DNA of 60,000 nucleotides from Tubulanus polymorphus (taxonomy: Eukaryota > Nemertea > Palaeonemertea > Tubulaniformes > Tubulanidae): assembly GCF_964204645.1 (NCBI RefSeq), contig NC_134034.1, positions 6,445,414-6,505,413 of the forward strand, written 5' to 3'. Numbering within the stretch: position 1 is the first letter of the stretch; each line of letters opens with the position of its first letter. Made by a program: the position numbers and the translations under genes. Shown piece by piece: positions 30,077 through 39,222 of this stretch. The notes under the pieces were generated by a model, which was given only the letters and a program-made list of their open reading frames with translations, was not told the DNA's origin and searched no databases.

Positions 30077-33000
30077 TTAACACGTTAGAATTCTTTTCAT
30101 TATCTCGTTCTCTTTTGTTTCTTCTCTTTTAAATTTTAAGTATTCATCTAAATTAAAACCATAAGCAACTGTATGAATTCCATCATCTAAAATATATCTT
30201 TTATCATCAAATGGGTTTAGACTTATCTTTTCAATTTCTTCAATAAACATTTCATGATCTTCAGATCTTAAACATCTCATCTTATGTTTTCTAACTTCTT
30301 CATTGAATATACAATTGATGTAATCTTTAGAATGAATATTCTTTTCTACTACACTTTTGGTTATTCCTTTTAACTTTTTAGCTTCATGAGTTTTAGTTTT
30401 ATATGAATACATTTTAGATCTAATACCTATGAATTCAATCATTTCTTCACCACCTAATTCATCCTTAAACTTCCCTGGAACTTTTTTATTATCATTGTTA
30501 AACAATTCATGATCTTTAGGATAGTTACTAAAATCAAAATGATGTTTTAATGTTTTTAAATCATCTGTTATGTTATTAGTTTTTATCTTTAATATGTAAG
30601 AATCGGTATCAAAATATAATATTATATACTATATGTTTTTCTCCAAAAAGTGGTTGTAATACATTATAATAGAATTCATACATTAGTAATTTTGATATTT
30701 CTAAAACTGAAGCACCAACATAGATTGGTTTATTGAATTTCATTGAGGTTCTTCTCATTTTAACTGCAGCTAAATTTTCATCAAATATTCTGTTACCTAA
30801 AAACTTAGGATATGATTGTAAATGCCTTATCCTTTTGCCATTGCTAACTAACTCAATATCATTTCTATTTCTAATATTTTCACAAGTCTTACCATAGAAT
30901 GCATTATTCATTAACCTGAAGAAATCTTTTTCGAAATCAGTTTTAGCTTCAGTTCTCTGTTTGGTGTTAAAATCTATATATTTTTCTAACCACTTAGATT
31001 GACTGAATGAAATATATCTATGTACTTTTTTTAGAATCATTCCTTGATTCAACTAAAACTTTAACATTCTATAATGTACTACATAATTATATTTATCTTC
31101 CTGAGTTACCATTAACTTTTCTGTATGAATATGATTTTCGGGTTTAATTCTTTTTTGATAATTTGATAATTCTTCATGAGTTACAGTTTTATGTTCTGGA
31201 CAGTAAGCTAGATTTCTAGATTTAAATTTTTTATCTTCAGGATATTCCAAGTCTACAACAAAGAAGTAACCAGTATCTGAATCATCTGCAATATCTAGGA
31301 TTCTTTTCTTCCAATCAAATTTATCATTATTTTCATTCTGTAAAACTTCAGTTAATTCAAATACTCCATAAGGTTGTGGTTCCATCATTGCCCAACCATA
31401 CAAATTATTTGCATCTATATATAATAACTTATATCCAGGGTTATCATTTACATTGAAATATCTATCACCTAATACACCTGAAACACCTCCTCTTATAGAT
31501 TTTTCAAATAATAGTAATTGATCTATATTTGTTAACAAATCCATTTTTATATCTGTAAATTTTAAACCACAATCCCATGTTAAACCTGGGCTAGAATAAC
31601 AATGACAAGGATCAATGTTAAAATATTTTAGGTTTACATCTCTAAACCTTTCGAATATATCGGTTAATAATAATACATCTTTTTTAAATATATATCTACT
31701 AATTGCCCATGATTTTCTATTTTGAAATGATTCCAAATATTCAATGTTCTATTATATACTTCATCTTTAACATATTCATTTTTTAATTCATCATAAAATT
31801 GTTCTTTTAATAATTCAGTTATATTGAAATCATAATGATTTTTATAAAATGAATATGGAATTGCACCTTTATATCTCATTAATTGAAAATCATCATTATT
31901 TGGGTAATGTTGCTTTAATATTCTTAATTCATCATCAACTAAGGATTTTAATAAGTTATCCAGTGAACTATTTAAAAATCTATATGAATCTATAAATCTT
32001 AAACACCCAAATTGGAATGATATATAATTCTCAGATGTTTTAGCTAACATTCTAAATTTATAAGTTGGTATTTTATCTTTTGATCTATTTGAATTTAATC
32101 TTTCTATTTCATTATTGATTTCTTCTATTTTATGGCATAACTGTTTGATGAATAAATGTGCATCATATCCTGATAGATTATGAAATATAACTGGTACAAA
32201 ATTAATTTTTCTTAGCTTGTAAGTTACAATTCTCAATCCTCTAAACTTTCCATTCAAATGATCATGGTCTCTTACTTTTTTATCTTTATAATTAAATATC
32301 TTTTCACAATAATAACATTTATCTGCAAACGCAAATACTTCTTTATCTTCTTCTGTCATTATAATTTCTATATTTGTATTCAATAATTTACTAAATCTTA
32401 TTTCATATTCAATTAATAAGTCACAAAAATGATTGATAACATTTTCATTTCTGTAATTATAATATTCACTTTCAATTAGTTCTGGATAATCAGATTTAAT
32501 ATATAACCCGAAAGCAGCAGCTGATTGATGAATCTTTTTAATAGTATTTGTTTTTGGTGGTTCATCTGAAAAATCATTTTCATTAGAATTTAATTTCTTT
32601 CTTTTATAATATATTTCTTTTCTATCTTGATCAGTTAGTTCCTTATTTAATGATTCAAAATCTCCTATTTTTTAACCTATTTTTTGAATTCTAATATTTT
32701 ATCCTTTTCATTTGGTAAAACTAATTTACAATAATCATGATTTTCACATAATTGTTTATGATTTAATAATGTACTTTCATTACTGAATCTTACATTTTCT
32801 ACAAAGATATATTTTATTATGGTGATCATTTTCTGATTTAAAAAATAAATCGATTTGTTTAATCCATATATAATGATTCTCATAATATAGTATATCTATA
32901 ACATCGTTTGAATCATAATCTTTTGATAGATATAAAGGTTCTAATGTATAATGTTTTATATTGTTACCTTTTGTATTTGGTAATTTGATTAAATCAAATA

Positions 33001-33733
33001 CGTTTATCTTTATATTATTATCTGTTTCTATTTTTGGGATGTTTTTAATTATAACAGGATACTTATCTATCTTATAATTATTTTCAAATAGTTTATGATT
33101 TGTTAATCTATAAGTATGTTTATTATAATCTTCAACTGGGTGTAAGCAACTTATTATAGCCCATAGAAAACATTTATCATCTTCATTTTGTACATTTATA
33201 ACAGCATTAGTTTTAAATGGTAGTTTAATATAACTCGATGCTTCAATATCTGGTTCTTTATAATATGATACATTATTTTCATCAATTGGTTTTGATTTAG
33301 TTAACTTATTATATTTTGTGTTATAAACATGTAAAGTCATAAATATTATTTCATCAAATATTAAACCAGACCCTTCAAAATATTTCTCTTCTATTTTAGT
33401 TTTTACTTCATTATAACATTTATCTAATTTTTCATCTATATGTTGTTTAGATATAATATGTTGTGAATGAGAATTTATATTATATATTGGTTTATCTTCA
33501 GATTTTATGAATTTAACTTTTGATGAAATACTTATTTTAGGATATTCAACATCAGTTATTATTTTTATTATTTCTTTCATATTTTCTAAATGTTTTTTAT
33601 TTTCTTCTAATGTTTTTCCTTTATGAAATTTAAACTCGATAGCTGCTGGGACAATATCACTTTTAAATGCTTCGGTTATCTCTATATCTTTTTTATTATC
33701 CAATAAATTAATATATTTTCTTACATCTTCCAT
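30077..33733 (-). pseudogene. Polinton B DNA polymerase, family B (protein-primed type), multiply frameshifted
   Basis: Pieces of one gene in shifting frames. An N-terminal region (33733-32780) ends in a zinc-finger start (LCRKC). A CYYCEK...VRDHDHLNGKFRG zinc/HNH-like block (about 32290) follows, then exonuclease segments (YDAHLFIKQL; FQFGCLRFIDSYRF; the exoIII-like DVLLLTDIFERFRD). Polymerase motif A is YIDANNLYGWAM, motif B is LMNNAFYGKTCENI, and motif C is YFDTDSY (30596-30616, no intein). The C-terminal part ends at 30077. At least five breaks make it inactive. Its job would be to replicate the linear element from its ends. Confidence 0.92.
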
Positions 33734-33750
33734 GTATGGTCTTTTATTGT

Positions 33751-34095
33751 TTAATTTATTTTATTTTTTATGCTTTTAATTGTCTTCTGTTTCTTATCAT
33801 TATCTTCATCAAAATAATCATCACCTAAAATATCATTATTCTTATTTCTAATATGACTTTTAGATTTTACATGTTCATTATAATATCTTTTATCACTGAA
33901 TGATTGATTACATGTATCACATTTGTATGTTTCTTTTTCATTCTTTAATTCATCTAATTTAGTTTCTAATATATCATCTTTATATTCTAGTTTCAATTTA
34001 TTCTCTATATGTGTTTTAGTTTTATTGTGTCTTGCTTTTTGGGATTTATCTATATTGATATTACATGTTGGACAGTAGTACTTATTTGCTTCCAT
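33751..34095 (-). CDS. Polinton zinc-finger protein (114 aa)
   Basis: Two C2H2 fingers: YYCPTCNINIDKSQKARHNKTKTH and YKCDTCNQSFSDKRYYNEHVKSKSH, with a charged linker and a Lys/Asp-rich tail. It is the outermost gene of the - block, next to the right TIR and 17 bp upstream of the polymerase start. The first codons of a similar gene lie at 59897. Probably a DNA- or RNA-binding regulator. Confidence 0.8.
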   Translation of the reverse strand: MEANKYYCPTCNINIDKSQKARHNKTKTHIENKLKLEYKDDILETKLDELKNEKETYKCDTCNQSFSDKRYYNEHVKSKSHIRNKNNDILGDDYFDEDNDKKQKTIKSIKNKIN

Positions 34096-34124
34096 TTTAA
34101 TACTAAATTTTTTATTAAAATTGA

Positions 34125-34345
34125 TTTTAGAAGTTCAATGATTTATATCATGCATTATTTCAACCACACTTTACTAACACTTTTAATGTTTAAAAATCTA
34201 ACTCACACAAATATGAATATCGAAATAATGTTGTAAATATATACTTTTATATCTATTCTATAAGAGCTTACACTTTTATATTGAATAATCTGTCAATTTA
34301 AATGTTATTCATATATATTTTATTCATGTATATAAATATTTTAAG
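34125..34345 (-). repeat. extra partial copy of the TIR outer segment
   Basis: Matches 35480-35675 in the same direction (GCATTATTTCAA...CACACTTTACTAACACTTTTAATG to ATTTTAAG). The right end therefore carries the outer TIR segment twice, each time followed by a foldback element. Confidence 0.8.
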
Positions 34346-34529
34346 AGTAATAGGGATAATGGGCTTTCATATCAAAGGTTGAAAGGGCTAGTGAGTAAAA
34401 AATGAAAAATATGAAAATAATAATAATTTCTATTTGAATTAGGAGTGAAACTCATATAAAATGAAAAATAAATTCGAGTGTGCGAGAATTATTTTTCATT
34501 TTATATTATTTTTCATTATCCCTATCACT
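34346..34529. mobile_element. foldback element, one arm truncated (184 bp)
   Basis: Starts AGTAATAGGGATAATGGGC and ends CATTATCCCTATCACT. The left arm is full. The right arm lacks most of the sequence corresponding to 16030-16125. Its junctions (ATTTTAAG on one side, AACGACC on the other) are the reverse complement of those around the copy at 15879-16147. Confidence 0.8.
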
Positions 34530-34569
34530 AACGACCGACATAAAATATCAAAACGTGTTCGCATTAGGC

Positions 34570-34595
34570 AAAACCGCTCTTATAGGAGCGGTTTT
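34570..34595. repeat. TIR hairpin, GAGCGG type, perfect
   Basis: Ten-base stem AAAACCGCTC/GAGCGGTTTT with loop TTATAG, followed by T-rich sequence on both strands. Confidence 0.8.
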
Positions 34596-34687
34596 GATCA
34601 ATGTGCATGCGCTAATCATAATTATATATTCATTCTGTAAAATAGAAACAACTGAACATAGAAAATTCAAACGCATGTGCAATAGGC

Positions 34688-34713
34688 AAAACCGCTCTTA
34701 TAGGAGCGTTTTT
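34688..34713. repeat. TIR hairpin, GAGCGG type, one mismatch
   Basis: AAAACCGCTC, TTATAG, then GAGCGTTTTT; second unit of the right TIR. Confidence 0.75.
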
Positions 34714-34892
34714 GCTTAATGCGCATGCGCTAATCATAATTGAAACGACCGAACATAGAACATTCACCAAGTAGATTTACACAATACATTATACAAGTTG
34801 TTCTGTCGTTTCTTCCAATACATCATTTGATTTCTATAAATACAATTTATAATTACAAACATTTTTCAATTGCCGGTAAATATTTAACTACA

Positions 34893-35015
34893 TCAACAAA
34901 TGTTAAACTTAATCATTGGAGTCTTAATGTTTTTGAAATTCTTATATAGTTTCTTCGTCGATCTTTTGGCGATTCTTGTGTTTCTTGTGCTAATTTCTAT
35001 TGGTTCGATATCCAT
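34893..35015 (-). CDS. 40-codon ORF in the right TIR
   Basis: Twin of 16813-16935: same start, length and stop, with two amino-acid differences (W to S at 19, G to C at 40). It reads inward. Upstream DNA is conserved with the left TIR, including the pyrimidine tract. No domain recognised. Confidence 0.5.
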   Translation of the reverse strand: MDIEPIEISTRNTRIAKRSTKKLYKNFKNIKTPMIKFNIC

Positions 35016-35675
35016 TGCTGTTGATTCCTCGGTCAGAAAGAGAAAGAGTATCTTGTATTAAAGAGTATGAAAGAGTTCTTGATGCGTATGACGTTTTATT
35101 AATCTAAAAGATATTAGCGGCAACTCTAGCCATCTAAAAGATATACTAAATACACTTAAATATATCTAAAGGTTTCATATTTAATAGCCCTAATAACTAC
35201 AAAAAACAGTACTTACATTTAGATTTAGAATTGTAAACTATAAACTCCTAATTTCGTTTCGAGAGATAGAATATCCTAAGCGTAATGTTACAGCGTCTGT
35301 TCATTTCCTGCCACGTCATCTGGTTCCGGCACACCTTTCTAGAATGTTCTCTACACGTTTGCAATATTATGACTCATATGTCTCGGCGTCATAGTAACAG
35401 CTGTAACAGCTGTGAATTTATAGATTTATTCAATAGTTCATTACATGAAATGTATATAGGCTCAAATAGAATCATGTTCTAGTATAAACAGCTATGCATT
35501 ATTTCAATCACACTTTACTAACACTTTTAATGTTTAAAATCTAACTCACACAAATATGAATATTGAAATAATGTTGTAAATATATCTATCTATATATCTA
35601 TTTTATAAGAGCTTACACTTTTATATTGAATAATCTGTCAATTTAAATGTTATTTATTTACATGAATATTTTAAG

Positions 35676-35864
35676 AGTAATAGGGATAATAGGCTTTCAG
35701 GTTAAAGGTTGAAGGGGCGAGTGAGTAAAAAATGAAAATAACAATAATTTACAGTTGAATTAGGAGTGTGCACGACTAATTCAACTGTAAATTATTGTTA
35801 TTTTCATTTTTTTACGAGCTCGACCCTTCGACCTTTGACCTGAAAGCCTATTATCCCTATTACT
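35676..35864. mobile_element. foldback element at the right end of Polinton B (189 bp)
   Basis: AGTAATAGGGATAATAGGC ... GCCTATTATCCCTATTACT. Both arms match almost perfectly around GTGCAC. Both arms carry the same G-to-A change in the GGGC/AGGC position, so they evolved together. Confidence 0.85.
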
Positions 35865-36496
35865 GTTCTCATATTCGAGAAGTTTGAATTGGTCAGTGGT
35901 GGCCAGTGATGGTCAATTCATGAATTTGCAATGATGATACCTCAGTAGTTTGAAAACAAACATGACTTAAACAAACATGATAAATTTCCGAAATTCGAAG
36001 TCAGGTGTTCAGACCCGGGGATATCTCAATTGGTCAGTTTCTGACCATCATGGTGTCACCATTGTGGTCTATAGCTCAAATGAAACACGTGGGACCGACG
36101 AAAGGGCCCAAAAGCGAAAGTCATTTCCCGAGTGATGTGATCCAAAAATGCCTTAACTGGAAAAGGCAGTCTTTCAATTGGACGAAACCAAATCGGACAG
36201 TACAATTAAAATTTGGGAAGGCCACAGGCAGTGGTCTTTCTACGAAGCCCACGCAGTAGGCCTATACTTTGAGCGTATTATTATGAAATCTTTTTTTAAA
36301 CCACAATGTACCACATGAAGTAATAAGCATCGTTGTAAGCACTTGAAACACCCATTAACCACTTGAAACTGTCAGATCAAACATCATACCGCATCCCCGC
36401 AAATTGGGTAGTTCAGCAAACCGGAGCTTTCATTTGCCTATCTCTAGACTACCCCGCCAGTACGGGTAGCCGAGCAAACCGGAAAACTCATAATGA

Positions 36497-36591
36497 AGCG
36501 CTGTGATTGGTACGAGCGGATTCTGGTCGGCTAATAACGACTCTAACGACTCGTGAGGTCAGGGGTTCGGCGAACAGCTTTAGCGTAGTGG
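36497..36591 (+). repeat. 95-bp direct repeat, copy 1
   Basis: Runs from AGCGCTGTGATTGGTACGA to TTTAGCGTAGTGG. About 90% identical to 37253-37347. It contains GGTCAGGGGTTCGGCGAAC. Confidence 0.7.
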
Positions 36592-36702
36592 ATTCCATCC
36601 TCGCTTGCCAGGGGTCCGGTTTCACTCACGATGTCGCTTCCCCCTGGCCGCACGAAGCGTGATTTCATTACTGGCGCTGTTGTGCATGATGTCATATAAT
36701 GC

Positions 36703-36900
36703 AATTCAATTCAATAGTTTATTACAACTTAAAAGTTTTACAGTAAAACATACAAGTATATAATGCAATAAAGGAAAAAAAGGACAATTAATTTTACAGA
36801 AAATTACAATTTAAAATAAACAGGATAACACATTTACGGAACTAGCATGATTTAGCATGATTTAGAAGACACACTCCGGGGCTCCATCATGAGAAAACTG
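36703..36900 (-). mobile_element. possible CR1-like 3' end
   Basis: Minus strand: ...AATAAACTATTGAATTGAATTG, a tail type used by CR1-like non-LTR elements. The body is unrecognisable. The 5' limit is a guess. Confidence 0.3.
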
Positions 36901-37252
36901 GAAGAAGCATATGTGTATACTACCAGGGAGGTGGGAGTGAAAAACCAAGTAGAGGGTTCACTTCCACCTCCCAGGCATATCTAACAAAAAGACCCGTTTC
37001 TTTTGTATGTTATTTGTTGTATATAGTGACAGAAAAGGTTACAGATCTCAAAGTCGTTACCATAGGACATCAGGAGAATAAAATGTTAATCCTCGGAAAA
37101 ATCTTCGATGGGCATAATTAATCGGAGCGAATTCAAAAAGTATATTGATTTGGCATATATCGATTTGCGAAATACTTCCTTGTTCAGTAAAACGTTCGCT
37201 GATTGGTCCATTTAACGGGAAAACCAATAGAAGCCTAAAGTCGTTTGTTACG

Positions 37253-37407
37253 AGCGCTGTGATTGGTACGACCGGATTCTGGTCGGCTAGTAACGACTCC
37301 AACGACTCGTGAGGTCAAGGGGTTCGGCGAACAGATTTAGCGTAGTGGGTTCGAATCCCTTGACGGGTGAAGATGAGTGGGTTCGAATCCCTTGACGGGT
37401 GAAGATG
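37253..37407 (+). repeat. 95-bp direct repeat, copy 2, with a 32-bp tandem duplication (tRNA-derived SINE-like)
   Basis: Copy 2 of the repeat at 36497 is followed by AGTGGGTTCGAATCCCTTG...GAAGATG present twice in tandem (37344-37375 and 37376-37407). GGTTCGAATCC is a perfect pol III B box, and upstream TTTAGCGTAGTGG resembles a tRNA D-arm. A tRNA-derived SINE is the likely source. Confidence 0.45.
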
Positions 37408-37458
37408 GTTAGACTGGTTGCCTGTCCCATGCAATATATAGTCGAATTTATCACGTCA

Positions 37459-37820
37459 AATCAAATTTGATTTTACGTAATATCGTTTTTATCTAGTCAT
37501 AATCAAATTTGATTTGGTCCAATTTTTGAATTTAACACGGCATCAAATTTAAATCGATTTGTCAAATCATCAAATCACGCCCGGAGTTGATTTGATACGA
37601 TTTGAAGATGGAAGACTCACAATTTTATTTCGAAAAACTGATATAAATGTAAACTGAAATAGAAACCATTCATAGGAAACGATATTTTAAAAAGTGGGAC
37701 AGTATTTTCTTGTCAGCCGTTTGGAACAAGGCGTCAAATTCATCCTGTTGTGCAAATCTTATTTGATTAGATTACACGTGACTAGCAAATTATGATAAGG
37801 AAAATCAAATCTGATTTGAC
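37459..37820. repeat. cluster of AAATCAAATTTGATTT palindromes
   Basis: The 16-base palindrome or close variants occur near 37460, 37501, 37541 and 37803. No function assigned; may be a decayed MITE or satellite. Confidence 0.5.
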
Positions 37821-38435
37821 AAGATGAATTCGCCTTAGATATAGACTGGTCATCTGTCCAAATTCGGCGCTACCTGCTGCATTCGCAGTCAGAATAGTGT
37901 AATGTTCAAATGAACCGACGACCCGATTGAAGAGCTCAGACCACTATTCCAAAATCTTCTATATCCTATAGTAAAAAAAAACAAGAAATTGGAGAGTTTA
38001 GTTCATATAGGCCTATAAGCGCGTAAATTCAGGGGATATCCTGCTTATGGCTCATGGGCCAGCATCTTAGCTACGCATTGAAGTGGTTAATTTTGCCACA
38101 GATACCCAACGTAACTTTTAAAATGATCAAACCTTTAGAAAGGAGGGGTATCCCAGTACAGGTATGCCACTACATCCGAGCTAAATATAGAAGGGAATGC
38201 CCCACCGTGTTTGGCACCCTTACTCCAAGCAAAAAAGGCCCAGGAAATCCCTTATTTCATCATCGGTCTCTCAGGACTAATGGATTTCATGCATATAACC
38301 GAAATTCGTTGCCTATCCCATTCGCAGAAATTATGGCAACATTTCTCGGGGACCTCTTTTTCATTCTAGGAACTATTTTTGGGGTCCGGCCCTACGCATC
38401 TTCGAGCTACTAACCTAATTGTGGTCAGTAATTGT

Positions 38436-38825
38436 ATATATGTTGTTATAGATCAAAGGTCGAACGGTCGAGCTCATTAAAAAACAAACATTAAAAGTAA
38501 TTTTAAACTATAATATATTTTCATAGCCGTGCGTATTTTATATTAAAATTATTAAAATTTATTCTAAAATATTAATAATTTTAATTTTAAAAGCATATTG
38601 TATTAAATCATTAATTGGTCACGTCGCTTCGCTCCGCTCCCAATTGATTTAATGCAATACACAATAAAGAATATTCATATAATCAAATATATTCTAATAA
38701 TAATTATTCTATTATCTAATCTAAAATACACACGGCTATGAAAATATATTATAGTTTTAAATTATTTTTAATATTTGTTTTTTAATGAGCCCAATCTTTC
38801 AACCTTTGATCTAGAACAACATATA
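38436..38825. mobile_element. large near-perfect palindrome (about 390 bp)
   Basis: Arms of about 185 bp begin ATATATGTTGTT and mirror each other (ATAGATCAAAGGTCGAACGG against the complement of CAATCTTTCAACCTTTGATCTAG; CTATAATATATTTTCATAGCCGTG in both). The centre holds a CGCTTCGCTCCGCTCCC stretch. The inner motif CAAAGGTCGA...GGTCGAGCTCATTAAAAAA is shared with the Polinton-linked foldback elements. Confidence 0.85.
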
Positions 38826-39139
38826 TCAACATATATACAATTTCTCACGAATTTCTGTTGAGCCATCGATCCATCGAATAAGATAATTCGTAATTTCAAC
38901 TTCACGAACAATTTATTTACACTATGTACAGTTGTCTTTCTTTGATAGCTCACACACATTCTATTATCCAATTCCTGCTCTAAAGGGACTTAATGCTCTG
39001 TGATATACATATACAGTGAGTGCGCGTAACAACAGCTGCGCGTGGATAGATCGATACAGCGAGGTGCTACCGAGAACGGTTATTAACACGCGTTTTCAAC
39101 ATCTGTTATCAAATCTACTATTTTTTTCCATTATTTCAT

Positions 39140-39222
39140 TAAATTAACTATAATCTTCTATTGTTGTACCCGTAGAAAATCTAAATATAATAGCTGCAGG
39201 ACCAATTTTACTATGCAATGTT
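39140..39222 (-). pseudogene. inverted fragment of polymerase N-terminus
   Basis: On the minus strand this reads as a segment aligned with VPAAIEFKFHKGKTLEE of the Polinton B polymerase (here GPAAIIFRFSTGTTIED). The rest of the Polinton C polymerase is on the plus strand starting about 10 bp later. A short local inversion or foldback repair event is implied. Confidence 0.7.

Larger units (their letters stand above)
34530..35675 (-). repeat. Polinton B right terminal inverted repeat
   Basis: Inverted match to 16148-17430. It contains two perfect or near-perfect hairpins (34570-34595, 34688-34713) and the second copy of the 40-codon ORF. Confidence 0.88.
15879..35864. mobile_element. Polinton B (Maverick), full-length
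   Basis: About 20 kb with inverted terminal regions and a complete two-block gene plan. On + are the HNH nuclease, membrane proteins, integrase and ATPase. On - are a zinc-finger protein, major capsid protein, coiled-coil protein, conserved proteins, penton candidate, DNA polymerase B and a zinc-finger protein. No adenovirus-type cysteine protease was found. No 6-bp target duplication could be matched outside the foldback elements: the flanks AACGAC and GTTCTC differ. The true ends are therefore uncertain by a few hundred bases. Confidence 0.88.
35865..38435. other. non-Polinton spacer without recognised genes
   Basis: About 2.6 kb of less AT-rich DNA, probably host or old repeat sequence. 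It holds two 95-bp direct repeats with tRNA-like B boxes, a 32-bp tandem duplication, a possible CR1-like tail, and a cluster of AAATCAAATTTGATTT palindromes. Several short frames exist (for example 38054-38413, 119 codons) but none shows a known motif. Confidence 0.6.

Noticed and set aside
15879-35864. CRISPR array or bacterial operon
   Set aside because: The tight gene packing and repeats looked bacterial at first, but the genes are Polinton genes and the neighbours are Gypsy and Penelope elements of eukaryotes. No regular repeat-spacer structure exists.
15873-35870. 6-bp target-site duplication for Polinton B
   Set aside because: Flanks AACGAC and GTTCTC do not match; the ends may be altered or lie elsewhere.
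38054-38413. 119-codon frame in the spacer
   Set aside because: ATG-started, but no recognisable motif, no start box and no homologue in the window; not called a gene.
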